A stretch of 64,000 nucleotides of DNA from JAHEFU01 sp041395205 (GTDB lineage Bacteria > 4484-113 > JAFGCY01). The notes beneath the pieces were generated by a model. The model was not told the DNA's origin, ran no database searches, and saw only the letters and a program-made list of their open reading frames with translations. The translations under genes and the position numbers were made by a program. The first letter of the stretch is position 1. The number at the start of each line of letters is the position of its first letter. The stretch covers positions 434,001 through 498,000 of the forward strand of contig JAWLAZ010000003.1 of assembly GCA_041395205.1 (NCBI GenBank), given 5' to 3'. Below are positions 8,239 through 16,933 of the stretch, piece after piece.

Positions 8239-8998
8239 GGTTGACAACGTCAGCGTGGTGTTCGGCGGCCTTAAGGCTGTCAACGAACTGTCCTTCCATG
8301 TCAACCCCGGGCAGATCGTGGGCCTGATCGGTCCCAACGGCGCCGGCAAGACCACCGTGTTCAACGCGATCCTCGCGGTCTTCCCGCCCACGAGCGGCGA
8401 GGTGCGGCTCAATGGCGAGGCGATCAGCCACCTGCCGACGCACCGCATCAGCCGGCTGGGGATCGCACGCACCTTCCAGAACATCCGCCTGTTCAGCTCG
8501 ATGAGCGTGCTTGACAACGTGCGCGTGGCCCTCTCAAGGCGCTACCGCTATTCGATGTTCGATGCGATGCTGCGCACGCCGAAGTGCCGTCGCATGGAAC
8601 GCGAGCTGGAGGAACAGGCGCGCGGGATCCTGGAGTTCTTCGAGCTCAGCCATGTGGCCGATGACCGGGCGGATTCCCTGCCCTACGGCCTGCAGAAGTA
8701 TCTGGAGATCGCGCGGGCCTATGCCCTGCGCCCGAAGATCCTGCTGCTGGATGAACCGGCGGCGGGCCTGAATGAAAGCGAGACCGACACCCTGATGGAG
8801 AAGGTGCGCAGCATCATGGCCGAGACCGGCTGCGGCGTGCTGCTGATCGAGCATGACATGAAGCTTGTGATGGGGATCTGCGAGCACATCGTTGCCATTG
8901 AGTACGGCGCGAAGATCAGCGAGGGTCCGCCCAGCCATGTGCAGAACGATCCGAAGGTGATTGAGGCCTATCTCGGCAAGCAGGAAGACGAGTCATGA
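8231..8998 (+). CDS. livG: ABC transporter ATP-binding protein LivG
   Basis: This 255-residue ATPase has Walker A GPNGAGKTTVFNAI, Q-loop FQNIRLF, a degenerate signature region (DSLPYGLQKYLEIARA in place of LSGGQ), Walker B ILLLDEPAAGLNESE and switch His in LLIEHDMKLVMG. The YGLQK/R signature and the long C-terminal segment are typical for LivG. It overlaps livM by 8 nt and livF by 4 nt. It powers uptake with LivF. Confidence 0.92.
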   Translation: MLEVDNVSVVFGGLKAVNELSFHVNPGQIVGLIGPNGAGKTTVFNAILAVFPPTSGEVRLNGEAISHLPTHRISRLGIARTFQNIRLFSSMSVLDNVRVALSRRYRYSMFDAMLRTPKCRRMERELEEQARGILEFFELSHVADDRADSLPYGLQKYLEIARAYALRPKILLLDEPAAGLNESETDTLMEKVRSIMAETGCGVLLIEHDMKLVMGICEHIVAIEYGAKISEGPPSHVQNDPKVIEAYLGKQEDES

Positions 8999-9744
8999 CG
9001 GACCAGAGCGGCAATCATCACGTTGATTCGGGCCGGATGATCCTCGCCGTGGAGGACCTGCACGTTGCCTACGGCGCGGTGCGGGCCCTGCGCGGGATCA
9101 GCTTCTCGGTGAAGTCAGGCGAGATCGTGACCCTGATCGGTGCCAACGGCGCCGGCAAGTCCACCACCATGAACACGATCATGGGACTGGTGAAGTGCCA
9201 GCAGGGCCGGATCATGTTCCTCGATGAGGACATTGCCAACCTGCATGCCTTCCAGATCGTGCGCAAGGGCCTGAGCCTCAGCCCCGAGGGCCGCCGGCTG
9301 TTCCTGAACCTGACGGTGAAGGAGAACCTCGATATCGGCGGGCTGATCACCACCGACAAGGGCCTGAAGCAGGAACTGCTCGATGAGATCTTCCAGCTCT
9401 TCCCGCGCGTGAAGGAACGTCTTAAGCAGATCGCAGGCACGCTTTCCGGCGGCGAGCAGCAGATGGTGGCGATCAGCCGGGCGATCATGCAGAACCCCGA
9501 CCTGCTGCTGCTGGATGAGCCGAGCCTCGGGCTGGCACCGAACCTCGTGCAGGAGATCTTCGAGAAGGTGCAGATCCTCAACAGTGAGGGCAAGACCATC
9601 CTGATGGTGGAGCAGAATGCCTTCCAGGCGCTGCGTATCAGCCATCGCGCCTATTGTCTGGAACATGGAGAGCTGAAGATCCAGGGGACGGGGCAGGAAC
9701 TGCTCAACGACCCGAAGATCAAGGAAGCCTATCTCGGCGGTTAG
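8995..9744 (+). CDS. livF: ABC transporter ATP-binding protein LivF
   Basis: This 249-residue ATPase has Walker A GANGAGKSTTMNTI, LSPEGRRLFLNLTVKENL (typical of LivF), signature LSGGEQQMVAISRA and Walker B LLLLDEPSLGLAPN, with switch region MVEQNAFQAL. An N-terminal extension of about 17 polar residues precedes the domain; an internal start is possible at the later ATG (residue 15). It is the last gene of the operon. No LivK/LivJ-type binding protein is encoded within the window, so the periplasmic receptor must be elsewhere. Confidence 0.92.
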   Translation: MTDQSGNHHVDSGRMILAVEDLHVAYGAVRALRGISFSVKSGEIVTLIGANGAGKSTTMNTIMGLVKCQQGRIMFLDEDIANLHAFQIVRKGLSLSPEGRRLFLNLTVKENLDIGGLITTDKGLKQELLDEIFQLFPRVKERLKQIAGTLSGGEQQMVAISRAIMQNPDLLLLDEPSLGLAPNLVQEIFEKVQILNSEGKTILMVEQNAFQALRISHRAYCLEHGELKIQGTGQELLNDPKIKEAYLGG

Positions 9745-9803
9745 CAGGGGATCAAGCCAGGCGCAGACAGGCGTCGCTGAGATGGTGGTGGTGGAAGTGT
9801 CAG

Positions 9804-9884
9804 GGGTAGAAACCGGTAAGGGGAACCCATGGCAGGCTCCGGAACCGCTAACCCACAGGTGCCCCTTACAACTGAGTTATACCC
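9804..9884 (+). other. Candidate structured RNA between the liv operon and murI
   Basis: The 322-nt gap 9745-10066 has no convincing gene. An 8-bp perfect pair GTAAGGGG (9816-9823) / CCCCTTAC (9862-9869) is enclosed by a second pair GGGTA (9804-9808) / TACCC (9880-9884), with GC-rich sequence inside. It matches no riboswitch or RNA family that I can recall. It could be the 3' end structure of the liv mRNA or a separate RNA. An AT-rich patch (about 9890-9945) follows. Confidence 0.3.
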
Positions 9885-9946
9885 GAGAGATCAGCATTTT
9901 GCACAAGCTTTATCAAAATTCAATTAACGAAGAGAGTTGATCCATT

Positions 9947-9996
9947 ACGGCTGGTGCTATGCACGTAGATCACGGCTGGTGCTATGCACGTAGATC
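9947..9996 (+). repeat. Perfect tandem duplication, 2 x 25 bp
   Basis: Two identical 25-bp units beginning ACGGCTGGTGCTATGC (9947-9971 and 9972-9996) lie end to end, just upstream of the murI promoter. Complete identity points to a recent duplication or to a maintained double protein-binding site. Confidence 0.9.
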
Positions 9997-10023
9997 AAGC
10001 AGCCCTGACTGGATGCGGTGATT

Positions 10024-10051
10024 TTGCATGCGCTGTGCTCGGGGATATAAT
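10024..10051 (+). promoter_or_regulatory. Promoter of murI (TTGCAT-16-TATAAT)
   Basis: TTGCAT at 10024-10029 and a consensus TATAAT at 10046-10051 are 16 nt apart. The -10 lies downstream of an upstream in-frame ATG (10028), which rules that ATG out and selects ATG 10067, with a predicted leader of about 8 nt. Confidence 0.7.
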
Positions 10052-10066
10052 GCATCCTTCGCCATC

Positions 10067-10939
10067 ATGCGCCAGATCATCAACAACGAACAGACGAAAC
10101 AACAGGATTCCGAGCATGCCCAGTCCCGCACCAACACGGTGGGGATCTTCGACAGCGGCGTGGGCGGGTTCACCGTGCTCAGGGCCCTGCATGCCAGACG
10201 CCCGGACCTGAACATCATCTACTTCGGCGATTCCCTGAATGCGCCGAATGGCAGCCGGCCGCCGGAGCAGCTGCACGGGATGTGCCAGAACATGGTGCAG
10301 TTCCTGATCGACATGGGCGTGGACACCATGGCCGTCGGCTGCAATTCCTGCAACATCCTGATGGGCAGCGGGGAGCTCAAGAGCTACGGGATTGCCAGCT
10401 TTGACCTCGTGGGCAGCACCGTGGAGTGGCTGAAGCTGCAGCATCACAAACCGGAGAACCTCGCGATCCTCGGCACCCAGGCCACGATCAACAGCCGCTA
10501 CTACGAGCGCAAGCTGGAGGAGGCCTTCCCCGGCCTGCCGATGCGCAGCGTGGCCGCGCCGAAGCTCGTGCCGCTGATCGAGTCCTTCCCCTGGAGTGAA
10601 TACGACCTGCGCACCGCCGTGCAGGAGTACCTGAACCCGCTATTGGCGGAAGGCTTCAACAGCATCGTGCTGGCCTGCTCGCACTACCGCTGGATCGAGC
10701 GTTACCTGCGCGAGCTGGACAGCGAAATGACCCTGGTTGACCCGGCGGAATGCCTGGCTGAGCGGCTGGTGGCGAGCCTGCCGCCGGCGGCGGAGGGTGC
10801 CCGGCGCGGGGAGCTGAAGCTCTATTCCTCGCATCCGAATGAAGCATTCTCGCACTTCGCGGAAATGGCAATCGGCCGCGATGCGAAGGAATACATCAAG
10901 CTCTACATAGTCAACCCCTACGAGGAACACAATGTCTAG
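10067..10939 (+). CDS. murI: Glutamate racemase
   Basis: This 290-residue Asp/Glu racemase makes D-glutamate for peptidoglycan. The start at 10067 is chosen because the consensus -10 box lies inside the longer frame. Motifs: VGIFDSGVGGFTVLRAL (residues 25-41), YFGDSLNAPNG (usually GDTARVPYG), catalytic C92 in VGCNSCN (usually ACNTAS) and the second catalytic Cys in LACSHYRWIERYL (usually GCTHYP). Both cysteines are present but the flanks are divergent, so a related amino-acid racemase cannot be fully excluded. It overlaps rph by 8 nt. Confidence 0.8.
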   Translation: MRQIINNEQTKQQDSEHAQSRTNTVGIFDSGVGGFTVLRALHARRPDLNIIYFGDSLNAPNGSRPPEQLHGMCQNMVQFLIDMGVDTMAVGCNSCNILMGSGELKSYGIASFDLVGSTVEWLKLQHHKPENLAILGTQATINSRYYERKLEEAFPGLPMRSVAAPKLVPLIESFPWSEYDLRTAVQEYLNPLLAEGFNSIVLACSHYRWIERYLRELDSEMTLVDPAECLAERLVASLPPAAEGARRGELKLYSSHPNEAFSHFAEMAIGRDAKEYIKLYIVNPYEEHNV

Positions 10940-11651
10940 ACTGGACGGGCGCGGGCCCGCGCAGATGAGGGATGTCGAACTGCTGCCGGACAGCTTCCGC
11001 CGCAATGACGTGCTGGTGAAATACGGTGCCACGCAGGTGCTGTGCTATGCCAGCATCGAGGACCGCGTTCCACCCTGGCTGGTGGGCAGCGGCAGTGCCT
11101 GGCTGACGGCGGAGTATCAGATGCTGCCGACGGCCAGCGAACCGCGCCAGCGCCGTGAACGCCTGCAGCTCAGCGGCCGTACCCAGGAGATCCAGCGCCT
11201 GATCGGACGCAGCCTGCGCACGGCGGTCAACCTGCAGGGCCTGGGCCAGCTGACCTTCCACATCGACTGCGACGTGATCGTGGCCGACGGCGGTACGCGG
11301 ACGGCGAGCATCACCGGTGCGATGGTCGCCCTGGCCAACCTGATTGATGACCACAGCGAGCGCTTCCGCCGCTACCCGGACATCCTCTCGCACCTGGTGG
11401 CTGCGGTCAGTGTGGGCGTGGTGAACGGCACTGCGGTCTGTGACCTGAATTACGTCGAGGACCGAGATGCCGAGGTGGATGCCAACGTGGTGGGTCTGAG
11501 CACCGGTGGCTATGCCGAGATCCAGGCCACGAATGAGGATGGCGCATACGACCGCGCGCAGCTGAATGCGATGCTTGATCTGGCGGACATGGCGCTTGCG
11601 GATCTGCATGGCCGGCAGCGCCGGGCAATCCGCCGCAGCGACTGGCTGTAG
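10932..11651 (+). CDS. rph: Ribonuclease PH
   Basis: This 239-residue phosphorolytic 3'-5' exoribonuclease trims tRNA 3' ends. Recognisable blocks are LDGRGPAQMRDVEL, KYGATQVLCYASIEDRVPPWL, WLTAEYQMLPTAS, GRTQEIQRLIGRSLRTAV, IDCDVIVADGGTRTASITGA (phosphate and metal site) and AAVSVGVV. Length is normal. It begins inside the end of murI, so the two are translationally coupled. The common partner gene rdgB is absent here. Confidence 0.93.
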   Translation: MSRLDGRGPAQMRDVELLPDSFRRNDVLVKYGATQVLCYASIEDRVPPWLVGSGSAWLTAEYQMLPTASEPRQRRERLQLSGRTQEIQRLIGRSLRTAVNLQGLGQLTFHIDCDVIVADGGTRTASITGAMVALANLIDDHSERFRRYPDILSHLVAAVSVGVVNGTAVCDLNYVEDRDAEVDANVVGLSTGGYAEIQATNEDGAYDRAQLNAMLDLADMALADLHGRQRRAIRRSDWL

Positions 11652-11665
11652 GGCCCTGCATCTGC

Positions 11666-11671
11666 GAGAAT
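11666..11671 (+). promoter_or_regulatory. Candidate -10 box (GAGAAT) for the phosphohexomutase, leaderless type
   Basis: TG-C-GAGAAT, in the 28-nt gap after rph, ends 8 nt before ATG 11680. No ribosome site is visible before this ATG. The first base deviates from TANNNT, so this is weaker than the other examples. Confidence 0.35.
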
Positions 11672-11679
11672 AGTCCGGC

Positions 11680-13098
11680 ATGGGCAAGGACGCAATCAAG
11701 TTCGGGACCGACGGCTGGCGCAGCGTGATCGCCGACGGCTTCACCTTTGACAACGTCGCTCTGGTGGCGACGGCGATCACGCAGTATCTCGACGAGCAGA
11801 ACCTGCGCGACCGGCCCCTGCTGGTGGGCTTCGACCGGCGCTTCGCGGCGGAGCAGTATGCAGCGCACTTCGCTTCCACCGTGGCCGCGCACGGCCAGCC
11901 GGTGCTGCTCAGCGATGACTACTGCCCCACCCCCTGTCTGGCGGTCGGCGTGCAGGCGCACAACGCAGCCGGCGCGGCGATGTTCACGGCGAGCCACAAC
12001 CACTGGCGCTACCAGGGCCTGAAGTTCATTCCGGAATTCGCGGGCCCGGCCATGCCCGAGACCACCGACCGCCTGACCGAGCTGATCGGCAAGCTGATCC
12101 CGCACTGGATTGCACCCTCCTACACGGGCGTGTTCAACGGCGAGCGGATCAGCCTCAAGGAGACATACTTCGAGCGCCTGCGCAGCATCGTGAATGCCAA
12201 CGCCTTCTCCTCCTGGCACGGGCGTGTGCTCTACGACTCCATGCACGGCTGCGGGGCCGGTTACCTGGATGAGATGCTGCGCGAGCACGGTCTCGAGGTG
12301 ATCAGCATCCATTCCGAGCGGGATGTGTATTTCGGCGGCGGCCTGCCTGACCCTTCGCATGCGAATCTCAAGGACCGCATGCCGCTGCTGGAGGAACATG
12401 ACTGCCGCCTGCTGATCGGCAATGACGGCGATGCCGACCGCGTCGGGATCATGGACCGCAAGGGCAACTTCTTCACCGCCAACGACCTGCTGCCGCTGAT
12501 CGCCGACTACATGGTGCGCTACAAGAACGGCCAGGGGCATTTCGCGCGTACGGTCTGCACCAGCCACCAGCTCGACAGCGTAGCAGCGGAGCATGGCCGG
12601 GAGATGGTAGAGGTCAAGGTCGGATTCAAGTACGTGGGCCAGGAGCTCCTGAAGGGTGCGATGATCGGCGGCGAGGAATCCGGCGGAATCAGCATCAGCG
12701 GGCATGTCCCGGAGAAGGACGGCACACTCGGCGCGCTGCTGACCATCGAGATGCTGGCAACCAGCGGCGAACGGCTGGTGGACCTGCTGGAGGACTTCGA
12801 GAACCGCCATGGGCACAGAAGCTTCAACCGCCATGACCTGCACCTGAGCGAAGCCCAGAAGCAGCGCCTGTTCGGCTCCCTGGAGGCTGGCAATGAGCCA
12901 CGCTTCGGCGGGCATAAGGTCGTGCAGCGGATCACCATCGACGGCTACAAGTACGTGCTGGACGACGGCAGCTGGGTGATGCTCAGGGCCAGCGGCACGG
13001 AACCCGTGGTGCGGATCTACATCGAGACGACACGTCCGGACAGCTTCAGCCGCTGGCAGAAGCAGGTGATGGACGAGATCCGCCAGATCATGGGCTAG
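11680..13098 (+). CDS. Phosphoglucomutase/phosphomannomutase family protein
   Basis: This 472-residue alpha-D-phosphohexomutase has IKFGTDGWRSVIADGFTF at the N-terminus, the phosphoserine loop in MFTASHNHWRYQG (Ser of TASHN), metal loop NDGDADRVGIMD, sugar-binding GEESGGISISGH and phosphate-binding RASGTEPVVRIYIET. It interconverts hexose 1- and 6-phosphates (Glc, Man or GlcN), which would feed cell-wall and polysaccharide precursors. TASHNH instead of TASHNP is seen in a subset of the family. The exact sugar cannot be assigned; a GlmM role is possible but the sequence is closer to generic phosphoglucomutases. Confidence 0.88.
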   Translation: MGKDAIKFGTDGWRSVIADGFTFDNVALVATAITQYLDEQNLRDRPLLVGFDRRFAAEQYAAHFASTVAAHGQPVLLSDDYCPTPCLAVGVQAHNAAGAAMFTASHNHWRYQGLKFIPEFAGPAMPETTDRLTELIGKLIPHWIAPSYTGVFNGERISLKETYFERLRSIVNANAFSSWHGRVLYDSMHGCGAGYLDEMLREHGLEVISIHSERDVYFGGGLPDPSHANLKDRMPLLEEHDCRLLIGNDGDADRVGIMDRKGNFFTANDLLPLIADYMVRYKNGQGHFARTVCTSHQLDSVAAEHGREMVEVKVGFKYVGQELLKGAMIGGEESGGISISGHVPEKDGTLGALLTIEMLATSGERLVDLLEDFENRHGHRSFNRHDLHLSEAQKQRLFGSLEAGNEPRFGGHKVVQRITIDGYKYVLDDGSWVMLRASGTEPVVRIYIETTRPDSFSRWQKQVMDEIRQIMG

Positions 13099-13104
13099 GC
13101 CGGC

Positions 13105-14960
13105 TCAGCTCCCGCGGATCGCGAACATCAGCCGGTTGTCATCATCCGCCAGTGCACGGTTCCAGGTGACGCCTGCGATGTCGTTGTCATCAGGGCCAGA
13201 TCCAGCCAGATGCGCAGGTTCGGGGTGTACTTGCTGATGGCCTGGCTGCTGACCTGCTCCTTCTGCCAGGCAGCCCCGTCCCAGTAGGCATACCAGACCG
13301 TGATGCTGCCTGCAGTGTCGCGCGTGTAGGCAATCACGGGCCGGCCGTCGGAGGTGAACTCCACCTGGTTGAAGTCCGCGAGGAAGTCGCTGGCTCCACT
13401 CGCGAAGTTGTCAACCTGCTGGATCCCGCCCGCCTTGAGGTTCAGGTCCTCCAGCAGCGGCACGTGGCGCAGGATCTCCGGTCCGTTGACATCGGTTTCA
13501 TAGAACTTGTAGATGAAGCCGAACAGTTCATCTGACGCAGCGGCTGCGGGGTTGATCGCCAGGCTGCCGATGTCATGGCTGCTGGTGTCGGTATAGATGT
13601 CAGTCAGGGTGTTCGGTGCGGATTCATAGGTCAGGAAGCCGCCGTTGTTGGCAAAGTACAGCAGTGAATCACCCGGAGCGAAGCGTACGCGCGGGAACCA
13701 GTATCCACCTGCGGTCAGGCCGCCTGCGGCATCGATGTTGTCCTGGGGAACCGTCTCGTTGAGGGTGAACTGTCGGTAGCGTGCGGAGCCGTCCTTCGTG
13801 GAATCACTGTAGTTGTAGAAGTGGTTGGCAAATCCGTACTTGCTGGCGGCGGAGTTGTAGTCCGTGCTGGAGCTGCCCGCCAGTTCCTGGATGGCGAAGC
13901 CACTGCCCAGCTCATAGTTCCAGAAGCCGGCCTCGTTGGATGTGCCCTCGTTGTAGTAGGCCGTGAAGCCCATCAGCGTGTTGTACTCCGTCCTGCCGAT
14001 GGCCGTGTAGGCCAGGCTGACGCGCGGGGTGCCACTCGGCCCGATCACGATGTCCTGGCCGAGGCCGACGCCCTGGCCGTTGCTGTTCATCTCGCCCACG
14101 ACCCAGTTCGATGGCTTGCCGGGATCCAGCGCGCGGTCCAGCACCGCCGCAAGCGGCAGGCCGACATTGAAGTCTCCGTAGGCGATGAAGATGTTGCCAT
14201 TGGGGAGGAAGCCCAGCCCCGGGGTCCAGCCGGCTTCACTGTCAATCTCGACATTCAGCCAGTTGACCTCATCGTAGACCAGCTCGATGGATTCCACGTC
14301 GAGGCTCTGCGCTGCGGGCAGGATCACGGCGATGTAGACGTTCTGGGCCGGGCTGCGGTAGGCGTCACCGACATTCAGGCCGCGGATGTACTGGCTGGCG
14401 ACCTGGGTGCTGCCCAGTACCTGCCAGCGGTTCTGCTCATAGTTGGCGATGGCCAGCACATAGCCGGCCTCAGCGCCGCTGAAGCCCTCATTGGAAGTCA
14501 TGAGCTTGACTGTGGCCGGGTCGCGGTGGAAGTTCAGGCCCTGGAAGCGGTACATCACCCAGGCCGTGCCAGTCGCGCTGTTCAGGCGCTTGGCCGTGCC
14601 GGCATTGCTGGCCTTGCCGGGGCTGAACTTAAAGTGCTGGCTGCCGTTCAGGCTACTGGTCTGGGTCACACTGGGCAGCTTGCCCAGCAGTTCATCCGCC
14701 GGCAGTTCCAGCTCCTCGAGCAAGGATTCATCCGGCATGCGCATCCGGCGCGCGAATTCGGCGCTGACGGGCGTGATGCTGGCGGGAGCGCTGCGCTCGG
14801 ACTCGGGCTGAACCTGGCCGCGTTCGCTGGGATGCCCGCTCTGGACTTCATTGCCGCGACTCAGCGGGCCGCGGGACTCTGCGGAGCCGGGGGCACTGCC
14901 GGAGCAGGCGGACAGCAGGACGGGCAGCAGCAGTGCCGCAAGGATTTTCAGCCGATACAT
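13105..14960 (-). CDS. Large secreted lipoprotein of unknown function, apparent frameshift near the C-terminus
   Basis: This protein of about 615 residues has signal sequence MYRLKILAALLLPVLLSAC with lipobox LSAC, then a polar, low-complexity stretch and a long beta-rich region (many Tyr/Gly/Asn, LGFLPNGNIFIAYGDFNVG, ADFNQVEFTSDGRPVIAYTR), perhaps a propeller. As read, the frame ends at 13128 with an unlikely MTTTSQASP tail. A one-base shift near 13198-13206 instead gives GPDDNDIAGVTWNRALADDD and then RLMFAIRGS, with a stop at 13105, which fits much better. A TAGAAT -10 (14995-15000) and GGGAG ribosome site precede ATG 14960. I recognise no family. Confidence 0.7.
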
Positions 14961-14994
14961 ATCACTCCCGTGGCCCGGGTGGGCCTACACCCCT

Positions 14995-15000
14995 ATTCTA
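14995..15000 (-). promoter_or_regulatory. Candidate -10 box (TAGAAT) for the lipoprotein
   Basis: Read on the minus strand, TAGAAT overlaps the stop codon of the upstream transporter gene and lies about 35 nt before the lipoprotein ATG, which has its own GGGAG site. Confidence 0.4.
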
Positions 15001-15723
15001 CCCTTCCAGGGCGGGACGTGTGCGGGAGAGGCCACGGGCGAAGTACAGGAATGGGGTATCAGCCAGGGCAACGATCAGCTTCATGATGTAGGAACTGGCC
15101 CAGATGGAGCCGAGCACGGCCGGATCACTGACGAGCGCGGTGCCGAAGAAGAAGTCGATCGGGCCGAGTGCCACGAATACGAAGATCGTGGTATCCACTG
15201 CCTGGCTGATGAGCGTGGAGGCATTGTTGCGCAGCCAGAGCAAGCGACCTTCGGTGCGCCGCTTGAGACCGGCGAAGAGGGAGACATCGAGGAACTGACT
15301 GGCCAGATATGCCAGCAGCGAGCCGATCGTGATGCGCGGCAGGAAGCCGAAGATCGTGGACATCGCCCCGGACTGGCCCTCATCGAACTGGCTGGGAGCG
15401 AACTTCAGGCCGATCTGCATGTAAAGCGTCATCAGCACCATCGCCATGAAGCCCATCCAGACTGCGCGGTTGGCCTCCTTCTTGCCGTGCACCTCATTGA
15501 GGATGTCCGTGCAGAGGAAGATCGAGCCGTACATGATGTTGCCGAGTGTGGTCTCCAGCCCGAAGATGTTGACGAGCTTGACCACCTGCACATTGGCGGT
15601 GATGATCGCCATCACGATGTAGCCGTAGAGCCCCACCCTGCCGAACAGGCGGTAGACAACGACGACCATGCAGAGGTCGAAGAGCAGGAAGAGCAGCCAC
15701 AGCAGGCTGTTGGAGATTTCCAT
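14998..15723 (-). CDS. Queuosine precursor transporter (YhhQ/VUT family)
   Basis: This 241-residue inner-membrane protein has about six membrane segments. It carries the family pattern IFLCTDILNEVHGKKEANRAVWMGF after the second segment and ISQAVDTTIFVFVALGP near the fifth, both hallmarks of the DUF165/TIGR00697 transporters that import preQ0/preQ1. A TATCAT box 7 nt before the ATG and no ribosome site suggest a leaderless start. The preceding gene ends 15 nt upstream. Queuosine biosynthesis genes are not in the window, consistent with a salvage role, but this is inference. Confidence 0.88.
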   Translation of the reverse strand: MEISNSLLWLLFLLFDLCMVVVVYRLFGRVGLYGYIVMAIITANVQVVKLVNIFGLETTLGNIMYGSIFLCTDILNEVHGKKEANRAVWMGFMAMVLMTLYMQIGLKFAPSQFDEGQSGAMSTIFGFLPRITIGSLLAYLASQFLDVSLFAGLKRRTEGRLLWLRNNASTLISQAVDTTIFVFVALGPIDFFFGTALVSDPAVLGSIWASSYIMKLIVALADTPFLYFARGLSRTRPALEG

Positions 15724-15730
15724 GTCAAGA

Positions 15731-15736
15731 ATGATA
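15731..15736 (-). promoter_or_regulatory. -10 box (TATCAT) of the queuosine precursor transporter
   Basis: On the minus strand TATCAT ends 7 nt before the ATG at 15723. It lies just past the end of the upstream gene. Confidence 0.4.
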
Positions 15737-15738
15737 CG

Positions 15739-16674
15739 TCATGCTGCCCGGCGGCGCCTGCGGTCCATCACCAGCCAGGCGATCATCGCAGCGCCGATCA
15801 GGACCGCTCCCAGAGCCAGCAGCACCGGGATGATCATGCTGCGCACCGCCACGCCATGCTGCTGGCGCAGGTCCCATTCCGTGTATTCCTGGCGGAGGAT
15901 GTAGGCCCCGGTGCGCGGATCGGCTTCATAGAAGGCCATGACGCCGTCCGCCGTGCACAGCAGCATCTCCCCCGCTGGTCCGAAGTGGATGCGATCCAGG
16001 GCTGTCCAGTCCGCGCTTTCGCTGAAGTCGCTCAGGCGGCCGGCCGGATCGAAGAACTGCGGCAGCTGCAGGGGCAGCCAGTCCTTTTCGGTCCAGACAC
16101 CGAACTCGGTGGTCCAGGTATTGCCGGCCTGCAGCAGCACCAGCAGTACGAGATCGCCATCCGGATTGCGGGCCACGCTGCGCAGCTGCAGCTCGCAGTC
16201 CGTGGGATCCTCGATGCGTGTGCCGTAGAGATCGAGCAGCATGCGGTCGAGTGATATCTCCGCGACGGGCTTGAGATCAGGCCAGGACATGATGCCGGTC
16301 AGGAATTCGCTGTCGCGGCGCAAGGTGCAGGCCAGCAGGCGCTCGCCACCGGTCTGGACCGGGGCGGGCGTGAGGAAGACGCGCCGGCGGTTTTCCTCAT
16401 CGAGGGCGAGCAGCGTGTTGACCTCCTCCAGCTCAGTGCTGTAGCGGTCCGCGAAGATGTCGGAGAGCACGGCATTGGCGACGGGGCTGCGCGGCGTACC
16501 GTTCCAGAGATAGCTCATCGCCATGTCGGAGGTGATGCCAAGCGGCATGCCATCGCGGGCGATGCCGCCGTCCAGCCCGGAGCTGGCACGCTTCTCCGCT
16601 CCGGCCGGCGCGCAGTGCAGCAGCAGGATGAACGCCGTCAGGACTGCGATGCTGAGCTGCCGGAGAGTGTGCAC
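15739..16674 (-). CDS. Secreted/anchored protein of unknown function, paralog 3 of 3
   Basis: This 311-residue protein starts at GTG 16674, fixed by TGCTAAACT ending 6 nt upstream. Signal peptide: about residues 1-26 (ending APAGA). It ends with one membrane segment (IIPVLLALGAVLIGAAMIAWLVM) and a basic tail, so the bulk is extracytoplasmic and membrane anchored. The core shares landmarks with the two upstream paralogs: GLDGGIARDGMPLGI near the N-terminus, a Trp-rich YLWNG, TEFGVWTEKDWLPL and IHFGPAGEMLLCT. I recognise no domain. Preceded by mini-ORF 16703-16780. Confidence 0.65.
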   Translation of the reverse strand: MHTLRQLSIAVLTAFILLLHCAPAGAEKRASSGLDGGIARDGMPLGITSDMAMSYLWNGTPRSPVANAVLSDIFADRYSTELEEVNTLLALDEENRRRVFLTPAPVQTGGERLLACTLRRDSEFLTGIMSWPDLKPVAEISLDRMLLDLYGTRIEDPTDCELQLRSVARNPDGDLVLLVLLQAGNTWTTEFGVWTEKDWLPLQLPQFFDPAGRLSDFSESADWTALDRIHFGPAGEMLLCTADGVMAFYEADPRTGAYILRQEYTEWDLRQQHGVAVRSMIIPVLLALGAVLIGAAMIAWLVMDRRRRRAA

Positions 16675-16680
16675 ATGGAG

Positions 16681-16689
16681 AGTTTAGCA
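16681..16689 (-). promoter_or_regulatory. Extended -10 (TGC-TAAACT) of paralog 3, leaderless type
   Basis: On the minus strand TGCTAAACT occupies 16689-16681 and is followed by exactly 6 nt and the GTG at 16674. It lies just downstream of the mini-ORF stop. Confidence 0.5.
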
Positions 16690-16702
16690 GGGCTGAGTGG
16701 GA

Positions 16703-16780
16703 TCACTGGATGCGCATCAGCTGCCAGGCCGCGAGCGCCAGCAGCGTGATCCAGAAGCAGCGTGTCAGTACGTAGCCCAT
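16703..16780 (-). CDS. 25-aa membrane mini-protein, copy A
   Basis: The frame MGYVLTRCFW...LMRIQ is one short hydrophobic helix with Arg residues at both ends. It lies in an 89-bp segment present twice in the window (87/89 identical). The two differences are one synonymous Ala change and one conservative Gln/Lys change, so the frame is intact in both copies. GGAAGG directly abuts the ATG, which is an unusually short ribosome-site spacing. It precedes paralog 3, as copy B precedes paralog 1. Too short for confident calling; an RNA element is the alternative. Confidence 0.4.
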   Translation of the reverse strand: MGYVLTRCFWITLLALAAWQLMRIQ

Positions 16781-16791
16781 CCTTCCCTGGA
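16703..16791 (-). repeat. 89-bp duplicated segment, copy A
   Basis: It matches 18980-19068 with two mismatches over 89 bp, in the same orientation. The identity starts at the mini-ORF stop and ends 11 nt upstream of its ATG; flanks beyond are unrelated. Confidence 0.9.
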
Positions 16792-16806
16792 CCACGCAGA
16801 GTTATC

Positions 16807-16821
16807 CTGCGGGTTCCGCAG
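16807..16821. terminator. Small hairpin CTGCGG-GTT-CCGCAG downstream of paralog 2
   Basis: A perfect 6-bp GC-rich stem with a 3-nt loop lies 113 nt after the stop of the 340-residue gene. There is no T-run, so it is at best a weak terminator or an mRNA 3' stabiliser. The rest of 16792-16933 shows nothing recognisable. Confidence 0.25.
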
Positions 16822-16933
16822 AGAGCGTAACAGCGCAGATATGCAGGGACGGGACAAGTCTGGGTGAAAGGTGGCTTGCGCTTGAATTGGCTAGTTCAAC
16901 CCATCACAAATACAACATGACACAATCTGCTGA

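Noticed and set aside
9745..10023. tRNA, tmRNA or SRP RNA gene in the liv-murI gap
   Set aside because: No cloverleaf, tag or SRP tetraloop motifs could be found.
10028..10066. Upstream ATG of murI giving 13 extra residues
   Set aside because: The consensus TATAAT promoter lies downstream of this ATG, so it would not be in the mRNA.
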